The notes under the pieces: model-generated
Told to the model about the DNA's origin: nothing
The model's input: the letters and a program-made list of their open reading frames with translations, nothing else
Databases searched by the model: none
Translations under genes and position numbers: made by a program
In this document: positions 15,964-26,300 of the stretch, in pieces
How the letters are laid out: the number at the start of each line of letters is the position of its first letter
How positions within the stretch are numbered: the first letter of the stretch is position 1
Assembly: GCA_004332195.1 (NCBI GenBank)
Contig: SJBG01000012.1
Location: 1-45,923, forward strand
Source of the DNA: Desulfobulbaceae bacterium
GTDB lineage: Bacteria; Desulfobacterota; Desulfobulbia; Desulfobulbales; Desulfurivibrionaceae
Direction: 5' to 3'
Length of the DNA: 45,923 bases

Positions 15964-17073
15964 ATGAAAAAAATTGTGATTTCTACCGGCGGCGGAGATG
16001 CTCCCGGCCTTAATGCCGCCATCTACGCGGTAACCAAATCCGCTTACCGAAGGGGCTGGGAGATCTACGGCAGCCGCAGCGGCTACCAGGGCCTGCTAAA
16101 CCCCGAAGAGTTGATCCGCCTGACCCCGGAAAAAGTAGAGGGCATTATGCCCCTAGGCGGGACTATTTTAGGCTCCACCAACAAAGGCAATCCCTTTGCC
16201 ATGCCGGTGGAAAACCTGATCGGAGAAATCCAGACCCTGGATCTTTCAGACAGGATCATGCGTAATTTCAGGCGTTTAGGTTTTTTTTGTCATATCACGA
16301 TGGGCGGTGATGGCAGCATGGAGCTTGCCCATCGTTTCGCGGTGGAAAAAGAAATGCCGGTGGTTGGCGTGCCCAAGACCATCGACAACGACCTGGAGGC
16401 TACGCAACAAGCCTTCGGCTTTGACACCGCCGTTGCCACTGCCACCGATGCCCTGGATAAGCTCCACTCCACCGCCAAATCCCACGATCGGGTGATGGTG
16501 GTGGAGGTCATGGGCCGAGACTCGGGTTTTATCGCCCTCAATGCCGGGATCTCCGGCGGGGCCGATGTTATTCTCATCCCCGAAATCCCCTTTGATATCA
16601 ACATGGTTTGTCAAAAAATCAACGATAACGAGCTGCGTGACAAACATTATGCCATCGTCGTGGTGGCCGAGGGGGCCAAGGCCGAAGAAATGACGAAAGC
16701 TGTTTGCAAAAGGACTGCCGAATTGGGCCGCGACCGGGAATTACTGGGGGGGATCGGCGAGTGGGTGGCGGAGCAGATTCGCCAGCACACCGGCAAAGAC
16801 ACCCGCTCCCTGACCTTGGGCCATTTGCAACGAGGCGGCTCCCCCACCACCTTTGACCGTCTCCTGGCCCTGCGTTTCGGCGGGGCGGCAGTACGCATGG
16901 CCGAACAAGGACTCTTTAACCACATGGTGGCCCTGAAAACCCCAGACATGGTGGCCGTCACCTTAGCCGAGGCTATCAAGGGCCGCAAAAAAGTCCCGCT
17001 GGACAGCGACAAACTGCTCACCGCCCGAGAAATCGGCATCAGTTTTGGTAACGTCGAGCTTGCACCAAGGTGA
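15964..17073 (+). CDS. pfkA: 6-phosphofructokinase
   Basis: Phosphorylates fructose 6-phosphate in glycolysis. The start 'VISTGGGDAPGLNAAIYAV', the donor site 'MGGDGSMELAHRF' (about residue 113) and the catalytic 'GVPKTIDNDLEATQQAFGF' are present. GGDGS (glycine at the position equivalent to E. coli 104) favours ATP, while lysine in PKTIDND (equivalent to 124) is common in pyrophosphate-type and related enzymes, so the donor is not fixed by sequence alone. The 369-residue length fits that longer clade. The ATG at 15964 has a GAGGAAAG site upstream. Confidence 0.93.
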   Translation: MKKIVISTGGGDAPGLNAAIYAVTKSAYRRGWEIYGSRSGYQGLLNPEELIRLTPEKVEGIMPLGGTILGSTNKGNPFAMPVENLIGEIQTLDLSDRIMRNFRRLGFFCHITMGGDGSMELAHRFAVEKEMPVVGVPKTIDNDLEATQQAFGFDTAVATATDALDKLHSTAKSHDRVMVVEVMGRDSGFIALNAGISGGADVILIPEIPFDINMVCQKINDNELRDKHYAIVVVAEGAKAEEMTKAVCKRTAELGRDRELLGGIGEWVAEQIRQHTGKDTRSLTLGHLQRGGSPTTFDRLLALRFGGAAVRMAEQGLFNHMVALKTPDMVAVTLAEAIKGRKKVPLDSDKLLTAREIGISFGNVELAPR

Positions 17074-17095
17074 AGGGGCAAAGCGGTAATTTGTC

Positions 17096-17145
17096 TACGG
17101 GGGGCGGATAAGGATAATACAATACGGGGGGCGGATAAGGATAAT
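17096..17145. repeat. 27-bp period direct repeat upstream of the ComEA-like gene
   Basis: The 23-base sequence starting TACGGGGGGCGGATAAGG occurs identically at 17096-17118 and 17123-17145, four bases apart. It lies in the short gap between pfkA and the ComEA-like gene and could hold a duplicated regulatory site or simply be a slippage product. Confidence 0.85.
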
Positions 17146-17187
17146 TTGGTGAGTCAATCAAAAATTAAATGATTTCTGGAGGAAGCC

Positions 17188-17442
17188 ATGTTTAAAAAAA
17201 TGATTTTTGCACTTTGTGTGTTGCTTTTTACCGCAGGAACCGCCTTAGCGGCGCTCAATATTAATACCGCCACTAAAGAGGAGTTGCAGGGTCTGAGCGG
17301 AATTGGACCGGCTAAAGCGGCGGCGATTATCGAACATCGAGAGCGTGTGGGTAAATTTATGAGTGTGGATGATTTGGTTAACGTCGAGGGGATAGGGGCA
17401 AAAACGGTAGACGCCCTGCGCGAGAGCATCACCGTGAAGTGA
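17188..17442 (+). CDS. Exported ComEA-like helix-hairpin-helix protein
   Basis: An 84-residue protein with a signal peptide (residues 1-21, FALCVLLFTAGTALA) followed by a ComEA-type double helix-hairpin-helix domain: 'LNINTATKEELQGLSGIGPA', 'IIEHRERVGKFMSVDDL' and 'VEGIGAKTVDAL'. Such single-domain proteins bind DNA in the periplasm; in naturally competent bacteria they pull in DNA. No other competence gene is nearby, so uptake is possible but unproven. A GGAGGAAG ribosome site precedes the ATG. Confidence 0.9.
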   Translation: MFKKMIFALCVLLFTAGTALAALNINTATKEELQGLSGIGPAKAAAIIEHRERVGKFMSVDDLVNVEGIGAKTVDALRESITVK

Positions 17443-17567
17443 CCGAAACTGAAACTCTAGTTTTTAGTAGTTGTTTGGATTACCCCCCCGTATTTTACAG
17501 ATTAAGCCTCAAAGAGAAGATAGCAGACATCAATGGAGTTCGCCTCCAAACAGGATCCATGCCCCCC

Positions 17568-17615
17568 AAAAAAAAGTCCTTCCTGTCATCGAGGAGAGAA
17601 GGTAACAGGAAGGAC
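17568..17615 (-). terminator. Rho-independent terminator of ahpC
   Basis: GTCCTTCCTGT (17576-17586) and ACAGGAAGGAC (17605-17615) form a perfect 11-bp stem. On the minus strand it is followed directly by eight T. It lies 57 nt past the ahpC stop. Confidence 0.92.
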
Positions 17616-17671
17616 CAGGGAGGAGCAGGTTGCAGTCCAAAGGCAAAACGGAATTGAAAAAGTTGCCAAAC

Positions 17672-18298
17672 TTAACCCTTCAGAGCATCATACACTTTGC
17701 CAACCATCTTTGGACCGGGGGTCAAGGTCTTGCTCCCCTGCTCCCAGCGGGCTGGACATGCCTCTTGGGGATGCGTGTCGACGTACACGCTGGCCTGGAG
17801 TTTGCGGAGCAATTCCTTGGCGTTACGACCAACATTGTAGAAATTAATCTCTGAAGCCACCAGCACTCCGGCGGGATTGACAATGAAGGTACCACGCAAA
17901 TCAAGCCCGGTTTCCTCATTGTAAACTCCAAAAATCCGGGAAACCATGCCGGTAGGGTCGGCAGCCATAGGGTACTTGACCTTTTCCAGAAATTTTTCCT
18001 CCCGCCGCCACGCCAGATGGGTATAAATCGTGTCGGTGCTCACCGTGACCACATCAGCCCCGGCAGCCTTGATATTGTCGTACTCGTCGGCCAAATCAGC
18101 CAGCTCGGTGGAACACACAAAGGTGAAGTCGGCCGGGTAGAAAACCAGCACCGTCCACCTGCCCTTTTTTTTCTGCTCGACCAGAGAGAATTTGCCAAAA
18201 TCGCAATTGACCGGGTCATAGGTCTCCATTTCAAATTCAGGCGCCTCCTGACCAACCTGAACCCCTCCGCAACAATCTTCGTCGTAATGATGTGTCAT
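17672..18298 (-). CDS. Peroxiredoxin (2-Cys, AhpC/Prx1 type)
   Basis: Reduces hydrogen peroxide and organic peroxides in the cytoplasm. The peroxidatic cysteine is in 'FYPADFTFVCSTELADLADE' and the resolving cysteine in 'THPQEACPARWEQG' near the C terminus, as in typical 2-Cys enzymes. The 208-residue length is normal for the Prx1/AhpC group. An N-terminal CC pair (DEDCCGG) is an unusual extra. The start has AAGGAG upstream. Single gene with its own terminator, divergent from aroK. Confidence 0.94.
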   Translation of the reverse strand: MTHHYDEDCCGGVQVGQEAPEFEMETYDPVNCDFGKFSLVEQKKKGRWTVLVFYPADFTFVCSTELADLADEYDNIKAAGADVVTVSTDTIYTHLAWRREEKFLEKVKYPMAADPTGMVSRIFGVYNEETGLDLRGTFIVNPAGVLVASEINFYNVGRNAKELLRKLQASVYVDTHPQEACPARWEQGSKTLTPGPKMVGKVYDALKG

Positions 18299-18490
18299 CG
18301 GTACAATCTCCTTGCTTGTTTGATTTTATTCGATTTAATCGGGAATAAGTTACTTTTACACCCCCAATCATGTCGGCCGTGCCCGGGGACACCGACCAGC
18401 GTTTACGAGAAAGATTATCATCTTCAAACGATTTTACAAGTTTTTTTTGCGCTTCTTTTCTGTCTGTGGCATATATGGTAAAAGTAAGAG

Positions 18491-19114
18491 ATGCAAACGC
18501 AAAAGGTGTACGATCAGAACTGGCCACAGGAAAAATATTTTCTGATCGGTTATCGGGCCAGTGGCAAGACCGTGGTGGGTCGGCTGCTGGCTTTACAGCT
18601 TGGGGCTGAGTTTTTGGACATGGATGCGGAAATCAGCCACCGGACGAAAATGAGCATCCAGGAAATGGTTGCCCGACATGGCTGGGACTATTTCCGGGCA
18701 AAGGAGCGGAAGCTGCTCCAGGAACTGGGAAGGGAGCCAGAGCCAGAGCCACTAGGCCCACCGGGCCCACCGGGCCCCGCACTGGTGGTGGCCACCGGCG
18801 GCGGAGCGGTGTTGCAACGCGACCTTTGGCCCCGGATCAGGGCCCGACACCTGGTAATCTGGCTTAAAGCCAACCCGGCCACCATCGCCGCCCGGATTAA
18901 GGCCGATGCCATCAGCGACGAACAGCGCCCTGCCCTGACCGAGCAAGACCTGCTGGTGGAAATCAGCACGGTGCTGGCTCAACGCGAGGAACTTTACCGC
19001 CAAGCATCCCACCTGCAAATTGACACCACCACCACGGATCAGGCCGTCATCGTTGAACAGATCATCGCAGAACGAGCCAAGCGAGCCAAAGGGCCAAACG
19101 GGCCAAGGGCATGA
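18491..19114 (+). CDS. aroK: Shikimate kinase with proline-rich repeat insert
   Basis: ATP-dependent phosphorylation of shikimate on the way to chorismate. The P-loop 'FLIGYRASGKTVVGRLLA', the shikimate-binding 'FLDMDAEI', 'GWDYFRAKERKLLQEL' and 'ATGGGAVLQRDLW' are present. Between the helix after FRAKE and the GGG strand lies a short insert of Glu-Pro and Gly-Pro-Pro repeats (6- and 9-nt units, 18733-18780), and the C-terminal tail repeats RAK/GPNGP. At 207 residues it is about 30 longer than usual. Followed by aroC. Confidence 0.93.
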   Translation: MQTQKVYDQNWPQEKYFLIGYRASGKTVVGRLLALQLGAEFLDMDAEISHRTKMSIQEMVARHGWDYFRAKERKLLQELGREPEPEPLGPPGPPGPALVVATGGGAVLQRDLWPRIRARHLVIWLKANPATIAARIKADAISDEQRPALTEQDLLVEISTVLAQREELYRQASHLQIDTTTTDQAVIVEQIIAERAKRAKGPNGPRA

Positions 19115-19153
19115 CCAAGAAGAGGATGAGCAAGAGAGAGGGAGAGGACGAAA

Positions 19154-20209
19154 ATGGCAGGCAACACCTTCGGTAAGATTTTTCAGATTACCTCTTGGGG
19201 CGAGTCCCACGGTCCAGCTATCGGCGTGGTGGTGGACGGCTGTCCGCCGGGCCTCCCTTTAAGCCCCGAGCATATCCAGGCCGACCTGGATCGCCGGCAC
19301 CCCGGCGGGGACTTGCCGGCGGCCAGCCCCCGCAAAGAGCCGGATCGGGTGGAAATTCTCTCCGGGACCTTCGAAGGTCGAACCACCGGGACCCCCATCA
19401 GTCTGATTATTTTCAATAAAGATGCCATCAGCAAGTCTTACGAGCAGCTCAGGGATATTTACCGGCCCGGGCATGGTGATATCACCTACCAGGGAAAATA
19501 CGGCTTGCGTGATCATCGGGGTGGCGGTCGGGCCTCGGCCCGGGAAACCGCAACCCGGGTGGCGGCCGGAGCGGTGGCAAATCAGGTGCTGGCCCCAGCC
19601 GGGATCAGGGTTTGCGCTTATACGGTGATGCTGGGCGGAATTGTCGCAAAGCGTCGCGATCTGGCCGCAATCAGTCAGAACTCGCTTTGCTGTCCGGACC
19701 ATGAAGTGATTGCCGCCATGAACGCCCGGATCGATGAAGTTCGTCGCCAGGGGGACAGCTTGGGTGGAATTGTCGAAATCAGAGTCAACGGTTGTCCGGT
19801 GGGTTTAGGCGAGCCGGTTTTCGACAAGCTCGACGGCGAACTGGCCCGGGCCATGATGTCCATCGGAGCGGTTAAGGGTGTGGAAATCGGCCAAGGTTTT
19901 GCCGCCGCCGCCCTTACCGGTTGGCAAAACAACGACCCCATCACCCCGGAAGGTTTCAGCCACAACAACGCCGGCGGTATTTTGGCTGGAATTTCCAGTG
20001 GAGATACCATCATCATCCGAGTAGCGGTCAAACCAATCCCCTCCATTGCCAGGGAACAGCAAACCATCAACCGGGAGCGCCAAGCGGTAAAAATCAAGAT
20101 CGGCGGTCGCCACGACATTTCCGCCATTCCCCGGATCATCCCGGTCTGTGAAGCCATGACCAAATTGGTGTTGGCCGACCACCTGTTGCGCCAAAGCACG
20201 CTCCGGTAA
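19154..20209 (+). CDS. aroC: Chorismate synthase
   Basis: Flavin-dependent last step of the shikimate pathway. 'KIFQITSWGESHGPAIGVVV', 'DYLPASPRKEPDR'-like 'GGDLPAASPRKEPDRVEI', 'GTPISLIIFN', 'YRPGHGDITYQGKYGLRDHR' and 'GGRASARETATRVAAGAVA' are the family signatures. The 351-residue length is normal. Starts 39 nt after aroK with a GAGGACGAAA site, so the two form an operon. Confidence 0.97.
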   Translation: MAGNTFGKIFQITSWGESHGPAIGVVVDGCPPGLPLSPEHIQADLDRRHPGGDLPAASPRKEPDRVEILSGTFEGRTTGTPISLIIFNKDAISKSYEQLRDIYRPGHGDITYQGKYGLRDHRGGGRASARETATRVAAGAVANQVLAPAGIRVCAYTVMLGGIVAKRRDLAAISQNSLCCPDHEVIAAMNARIDEVRRQGDSLGGIVEIRVNGCPVGLGEPVFDKLDGELARAMMSIGAVKGVEIGQGFAAAALTGWQNNDPITPEGFSHNNAGGILAGISSGDTIIIRVAVKPIPSIAREQQTINRERQAVKIKIGGRHDISAIPRIIPVCEAMTKLVLADHLLRQSTLR

Positions 20210-20292
20210 ATTTTTACGGTTCGGAGTTACGCTAAGTTTAGTAGCCCTGGTGCGCGATTACAACGCAATAACGCCATAGCGCGGGTAATACC

Positions 20293-21990
20293 ATGAAAAA
20301 CCATCAATTCAGCGATGAGACCATATCGAATATCTGGATGATCACCCGGGAATATGATACCCTGGCCGGAGCCGGGGGAATTAAAGATGTGGTGCGCCAA
20401 TTGGCGGAGGCCTTGGCGCGGTCGGGCCGCCGGGTCAGCGTAGTGCTGCCCCTTTATGGTTTCATCGACCCCGAGGCCCTGGGCTTCACCTCGATGAAGC
20501 TCCACTTTGAAGTGGAGATGAACTACGTTGGTGTGGAGCGTCTTGAGCTGGTGCAGGTCTTTTCCCGTCATCTGACGGCGCCTCCGGCTCAAAGCAAAGA
20601 CCGCAGCCTGCGTCCGGTTTTAGTCCCGCCGAGCAAAGGCGGCGGCCTTTCTCTCTACCTGCTGGATGCCCAGCGTTATCAAAATAAACAAGGGGTCTAC
20701 ACCTACACCGCCGCCGAAGAGGCTTTGCATACCGATCATCGCCAAGGAACAGGTCATTTTGATTATTTCGCGATGAATGTTCTGTTGCAAAAGGCCTCTT
20801 TAGCCCTGATGATCAGGCTTAATGAGCGACCCGAGGTAATCCACTGCCACGATGGTCATGCCGCCTTGCTCCCGACCCTGATCCGCGAACTTGAAGGCTT
20901 TCGCCACTATTTCGCCACCAGCGCTGCCGTGGTAACGGTTCACAACGCTGGGCGGGGCTATCATCAAGAGGTAGACGACCTGCCCTTTGCCGCGGCGATC
21001 ACCGGCCTGCCGACCAGGGTCATTCACGATAACCTGCTCGATGGCAGTTTCGACCCGCTGCTGGCGGCTTCGGCCTACGCCCCCCTCAACACGGTCAGCG
21101 AAAACTACGCTCGGGAGCTGCGGGAAAGCGATGATGATATGCTTACGGGCTGGCTGGGCCACCGTTTGCTGGCCCGCGGGGTTAGCCTAACTGGGATCAC
21201 CAACGGGATTAACCCTGAAGACTTCAACCCGGAAAAGCCCGAGAAACTCGACTTGGCCGCCGCTTTTTCACCCGGCAAGGGGGACCTGGCCGGCAAGGCG
21301 ATCTGTCGAGCCGGACTGCTAAAGGCCTTGGCGACAGACCGCTGGCCTCATCTGCGCCGGGTTGGGAGCTTAACGGCGGATCAGGCCGGCCTTCCTCTCT
21401 TTACTTTTGTCGGCCGACTCACCGCCCAAAAGGGAGTGGACAAACTGCTGGGGGCCCTGGAGACCCTGATGCCCATGGATCGGGGCTTTCAGGTTTTGAT
21501 CTTGGGTTCCGGCGAGCAGGGTTGCGAGCAGGCCCTGATTCGTCTGGCGCAAGACGAGGCCAATCGAGGACGTTTCTGCTTCTTGCAAGGCTATGACGCG
21601 CAAGTGGCGATCCAGCTTTTCGCCGCCGGCGATTTTTTGCTGATCCCCTCGGCCTACGAGCCTTGTGGGCTGACCGACTACATGGCCCAGCTTTTTGGCA
21701 ACTTGCCTATCGTTCATCACGTTGGCGGGCTGGTCAAGGTGCTGGACGGCCAAACCGGCCTGGCCTACCGCGAACATAAATCAGCCGCCCTGATGGGAGC
21801 CATCCAGCGAGCCATCGCGCTTTTCCGTCGGGAACCGGAAAAACTGCTAAACATGCAACAAACAGCCTTTTGGCATATTCAAAAACATTACACTTGGGAG
21901 CGGGTAATGCAGTCATACCTGGAATTATACGGCAAGGCCGGGGGCGGTTTTTGGGGAAAGAGGACTAAAAGTCCGAATACGGATCTATAA
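20293..21990 (+). CDS. glgA: Glycogen synthase (GT5 family)
   Basis: Transfers glucose from ADP- or UDP-glucose to glycogen. Two GT-B domains are visible: N-terminal 'AGAGGIKDVVRQLAEAL' in place of the usual K-x-G-G-L, 'IHCHDGHAALLPTLI', 'TVHNAGRGYHQ' and 'GITNGINPEDFNPEKPEKL', then C-terminal 'FTFVGRLTAQKGVDKLLGA', 'FLLIPSAYEPCGLTDYMAQL' and 'VHHVGGLVKVLDG'. The absence of the KTGGL lysine is common in deltaproteobacterial versions but makes the sugar donor uncertain. A short Pro/Ser/Lys-rich stretch around residues 96-118 may be an insert. Near gap and pfkA, consistent with carbon storage. Confidence 0.88.
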   Translation: MKNHQFSDETISNIWMITREYDTLAGAGGIKDVVRQLAEALARSGRRVSVVLPLYGFIDPEALGFTSMKLHFEVEMNYVGVERLELVQVFSRHLTAPPAQSKDRSLRPVLVPPSKGGGLSLYLLDAQRYQNKQGVYTYTAAEEALHTDHRQGTGHFDYFAMNVLLQKASLALMIRLNERPEVIHCHDGHAALLPTLIRELEGFRHYFATSAAVVTVHNAGRGYHQEVDDLPFAAAITGLPTRVIHDNLLDGSFDPLLAASAYAPLNTVSENYARELRESDDDMLTGWLGHRLLARGVSLTGITNGINPEDFNPEKPEKLDLAAAFSPGKGDLAGKAICRAGLLKALATDRWPHLRRVGSLTADQAGLPLFTFVGRLTAQKGVDKLLGALETLMPMDRGFQVLILGSGEQGCEQALIRLAQDEANRGRFCFLQGYDAQVAIQLFAAGDFLLIPSAYEPCGLTDYMAQLFGNLPIVHHVGGLVKVLDGQTGLAYREHKSAALMGAIQRAIALFRREPEKLLNMQQTAFWHIQKHYTWERVMQSYLELYGKAGGGFWGKRTKSPNTDL

Positions 21991-22085
21991 CCCGTTTGAA
22001 TCGTACCCGTGAACGTGAACGTAAAAATCAAAGCTAAGCTTACCCGCCCAAAAGACGGAAATTTTTAACCTCACTTAAGACCAAT

Positions 22086-22226
22086 GGCTACCTTGAAAAA
22101 TTAGCTATTTTGTTCGAGTTTACGGCATGTGAAAAAAATTAACGCAGGTATATGGTTGATATTCCGAGGATAATTTTTTGAGCATAACGCAGAAATCGGG
22201 CGAAAGAGCAATTTTCCAAGGTGGCC
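22086..22226 (+). mobile_element. 140-bp interspersed inverted-end element, copy C
   Basis: Same orientation as copy A. Starts GGCTACCTTGAAAAATTAG and ends CAAGGTGGCC, with one T-to-C change in the right end. No clear target duplication. It lies between glgA and gap, ending 36 nt before the gap start codon, so it supplies the promoter-proximal DNA of gap. Confidence 0.75.
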
Positions 22227-22261
22227 ACTAATTAAAAAAAGCACGCCAAGGGGGCCCCATC

Positions 22262-23266
22262 GTGACTGTACGCATTGGCATCAACGGTTTTGGCCGGATC
22301 GGCCGCAACATCTTCCGGGCGGTGGACACCGACCCTCTGTTTAAGAACATCGAAATTGTGGCCATTAACGATCTCACCCCCCCTCCTACCCTGGCTCATC
22401 TTTTACGGTACGATTCGGTGATGGGCACTTACCAGCGCAAGGTCAGGGCCGGAGAGGGGGAAATCGTGGTGGATGGACGTCCGGTGCGGATTACCGGCCA
22501 CCGTGATCCCAGCAAAATTCCCTGGGGTGATCTGGGAGTCGAATACGTGATTGAAGCCACCGGTTTTTTTACCGCCGGCGAGCAAGCCCAGGCCCATCTT
22601 GACAGCGGGGCCAAAAAGGTGGTGATTTCCGCTCCGGCCAAGGGTCAGGTTCGGACCATCGTCATGGGGGTCAACGAGGATGATTACGATCCCGCCGCTG
22701 ATCATGTCGTCTCCAACGCTTCTTGCACCACCAATTGCCTGGCCCCGGTGGCCAAAGTAATCTCAGAGCACTTTGGTATTAAAAGCGGCCTGATGACCAC
22801 CATTCACGCCTACACCAACGATCAGTCTCTGCTCGATTTCCCTCACAGCGATCTGCGCCGGGCCCGAGCTGCGGCACTGTCGATGATTCCCACCAAGACC
22901 GGAGCCGCCGCCGCCGTCGCCTTGGTGCTGCCCGAGTTGAAGGGGAAATTTGATGGCTTGGCGGTCAGGGTGCCGACCGCCAATGTTTCCCTGGTGGATG
23001 TGGTCATGGAGCTGGAGCAAGAAACCTCGGTTCCCGAGGTCAATCAAGCCCTGGCTGCTGCGGCTGGCCGTTTTCTGGGCTACTCGGAAGAACCTTTGGT
23101 GTCTATCGATTATAAGGGCGATCCCCGTTCCTCAGTGGTGGACGCCCTTTCCACCAAAGCGCGGGGCTCGGCGGTTAAAATTTTAAGTTGGTACGATAAC
23201 GAGTGGGGCTATTCCAACCGACTGTTGGACCTGGTTTTGCTCATGGAAAAGCGTAAGATTTTGTAA
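22262..23266 (+). CDS. gap: Glyceraldehyde-3-phosphate dehydrogenase
   Basis: Oxidises glyceraldehyde 3-phosphate with NAD(P) and phosphate. 'RIGINGFGRIGRNIFRAVD', the catalytic 'SNASCTTNCLAPVAKV', 'TTIHAYTNDQSLLD' and 'WYDNEWGYSNRLLDL' are present, 334 residues. Start is GTG at 22262, with AAGGGGG upstream. The end of the gene is duplicated just downstream (see the 44-nt duplication). Confidence 0.97.
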   Translation: MTVRIGINGFGRIGRNIFRAVDTDPLFKNIEIVAINDLTPPPTLAHLLRYDSVMGTYQRKVRAGEGEIVVDGRPVRITGHRDPSKIPWGDLGVEYVIEATGFFTAGEQAQAHLDSGAKKVVISAPAKGQVRTIVMGVNEDDYDPAADHVVSNASCTTNCLAPVAKVISEHFGIKSGLMTTIHAYTNDQSLLDFPHSDLRRARAAALSMIPTKTGAAAAVALVLPELKGKFDGLAVRVPTANVSLVDVVMELEQETSVPEVNQALAAAAGRFLGYSEEPLVSIDYKGDPRSSVVDALSTKARGSAVKILSWYDNEWGYSNRLLDLVLLMEKRKIL

Positions 23267-23314
23267 CAATGGATCTGGTTTTGCTCACGCGAAGAGCGCA
23301 AGATTTTGTGGCAG
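23227..23314 (+). repeat. 44-bp imperfect tandem duplication of the gap 3' end
   Basis: Bases 23227-23270 (starting GGACCTGGTTTTGCTC, covering the last codons and stop of gap) are repeated at 23271-23314 (GGATCTGGTTTTGCTC) with several differences. The second copy fills the whole gap before the PPDK-like gene. Confidence 0.85.
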
Positions 23315-23324
23315 TGGTGGATTG

Positions 23325-26300
23325 ATGAAAAACCGGCATAGTAACAAAACCGACGGAACAACAAGGGTCTGCAAGCCAGCCATTGACTCCGCGGCCTTGC
23401 GGGCCAATTTGCAGGAAACGGCGGTGGAATGTATCGAACTCGACCCCGCGATGACGGTACTGCTGGAAGTGGTGATCGATTATCAGGGAATCAAGACAGC
23501 TCTGACCGAGCTGCTCCTTGACATCAGCCACCCCTACCGCAATTGGCGCTTGATTTTACCGAAATTACGCTCTTTTATCCTGAAACACCTGGATCACTAC
23601 CGCCGCCACGAGCGGGGACCGGAGGCCTGTCTGCGGTTTAGTGAAATCCTGCTCGCCGCCATGCGGGAAAACGGCAAAAATGAGGCGTTGCTGGGCCAAG
23701 CGGCCGAAGCTCTGATGGCCCTGCTGGACAAACTGACGCTGCTGCTTAAGCCCGAGGAGCTGCCGGCCTATCACCAGACCATCGCTAATTGCCTTAACCA
23801 CTTGGCTGAGCTTGACGACTTCTTGTTGCTGCCGGTGGTTCGGGGTCGGCATTCATCCAAGAAAATTGCCGCCCAGCTGGTCGGCAAATGCCAAGCCGCG
23901 AGCAAGGTCGACAGTTCGCCGATCACGCGCCAAACCGCGAGCAAGGTTGACGATTTGTCGGCCACGCGCCAAAACAAGGTCGAAATTATGAAGGTTTGCG
24001 ACCTGACGGCAGTTGCCCGGCTGCTGCAACGGGTGCTCATCCTCAACTATCACTCCTGGCTCAGCGAGGAAGACCCGCAGTCTTGGTTTGTCGCGAAATG
24101 CGAAAATCTTTGCCGAGGCTGGCAGGCTGGTCGCCTCTTTCTGGAGATTTCCCACGCCCGGTTTGAGGAGCGCTTAGCCGCGGTGGAAAAAATCGCTAAG
24201 GATCAAGACCGCGAAACCGCCCTTTTGCGTCTACTGGAATTGCCAGATCACCTGGATACTATTCGGCTCTATCAAGAAATCCCAAACAAACTGACCGGCG
24301 GCGAGGAAAAAGGGGAAAAACCTGATCGCTTCGCTGAAAACCGCAAGATGCTCTTCCTCTTCCGGATCATGGAAACCAGCGGGCTATCCCTGATTCATGA
24401 AGAAACCCTGCGGGAGATCAACCGGAGCCTGGTTCAGTTGATCCGTCTCCAGACCTTCGAAGAAATCGAACGTTTTTTGCTTACCACTCTGGCCCTGCTC
24501 AAAACCAATGTCCGCCGTTATCCCCATACCTCGCTGCAATGCATTCAAGTGATCGGCAGCGAGGTCTTCCGCCGAGGTAACAGCCGCTTGGTGGAAACCT
24601 TTCTCTGGGAAACCGTGCGCTTTGGCTTTCAGTACGCCGATGTCACCGGCATCGGTGAGGATTGGCAACCCCTGGCCAACCCGGCCCATCTGGCCAATAT
24701 CCGGGTCTGGCTCAACCTGATCAGCCAGGAGCCCAAGTGGTGCGCCACCCTTTTTTCGGCCCTGATCATCAACCTTAGGCTCTCCGGCACCTGCATCAAG
24801 GACACCGATCTTTTTCAGCGTGATATCACTGAGCTACTCAACAATCCGATCGAGCCGGTTTACAACCTGGTAACCCAGTTTGCTAAATTGATGCCGGTTT
24901 TTTTTAACGATATCGGGGCCGAAGGGTTACTGCGGGAGATCTCCACCGAGCTTGATGAAATCCACCAGCGCCGCGACAAGTTGATCCACTTTCTCCGCAA
25001 GCAAAGCCACGTGGAGTCCAGCAATCTGATCGTCGCCTTTATTGAAGCGATCATCCTCTTCTGGCGCACAAGAGACAAAAAGATACTGGCCCCCTACCTG
25101 CCCGAAGACGTCTGGCGACATCTGGTAACGAAAGGCGAATTCATCGACGATCTTCAACGCTTAAGCGCCAGAGTCTGGCAACTGCAACATATTCGTCAGG
25201 TGCAGGATCTACTCAACTGGGACTATACCCAACGCCAGGCCTGGTTGGCCACGCAGCATGATATTCCGGTGGGTGAACGCCGCCGTTTCGACTTAATGGT
25301 ACGGATGTACCGGCTTTGTCACCAGAAATACAACCTGGGCACCGAGGAATTGCGCCAACACATCCAGCAGGCCGCCCTCGACGATTTTCCCGAGATGGAG
25401 CAACTGCTGACTGCTCTTAAAAACTGCGATACCTTCGGATGCCTGGCTGCCTTGCTCGATCACCTGGAGCGGCTGAAGAAAATCATTCTAAGTCCGGAGG
25501 AGTTCCCAGCCAAGGAAAGCATTTACCACAAACGTCATATCGCCATCGACATTCCCTCCATCTACGGGCGTTATCAGGAGCGCAAGTTCGATGCCCTAAG
25601 CCTGACTTTTCGCCTGGAAAACCTGGCCAACACCTACCTGGAAAAATTATCGGAAACGGTGAACCTTAACGTTATCACCAAGGCCACCTTTATCCACATC
25701 TTAAAGTGTCTGCGCTTTTATCTGCGGGCTTTAAACATTGACGGGATCAGCAGCCGCAAGCTTGCCACTCATATGTCGCTGCTCAGTAACTCGCTGGGGA
25801 TCAAGCGCTTTTCCTATACCCAGTTTCTCGATATTTTTCGCGGTTTTTCAGCCGGAGTCAAAGATGTTATTTACACCTACTACACCAATATTCATGAAAA
25901 CAACCTCAGTATCATCGTTCCGCGGATCGGCGCTCAAAACCTGCTGCCCAAGTATCGTCTTCTCTGGCATGATGCGGATTTAAACGGCAACATCAACCGT
26001 TTGTCGGAAAGCTTTTTACGAGACCTCTTCGCCGGCACCTTCGGCCTCCAGCATCTGGACAACTTTATCACCAGGATCTACCAGACTCTAGAGGTTCAAC
26101 GGGAGGTACTTAATCAAGAGCAGCTTGATCTGCTGATGACCTACAATCCGGATCGGACTCTATATGCGCTCCACCCCGGCCATAACCGCAACTCCAATTT
26201 GGTTTTGTTGGGCAACAAGGGTTACAACCTGACCTTGCTGGCCGCTGATAATCATCCGGTGCCACCGGGCCTGGTGATCACTACCGAAGTCTTTCGCTGC

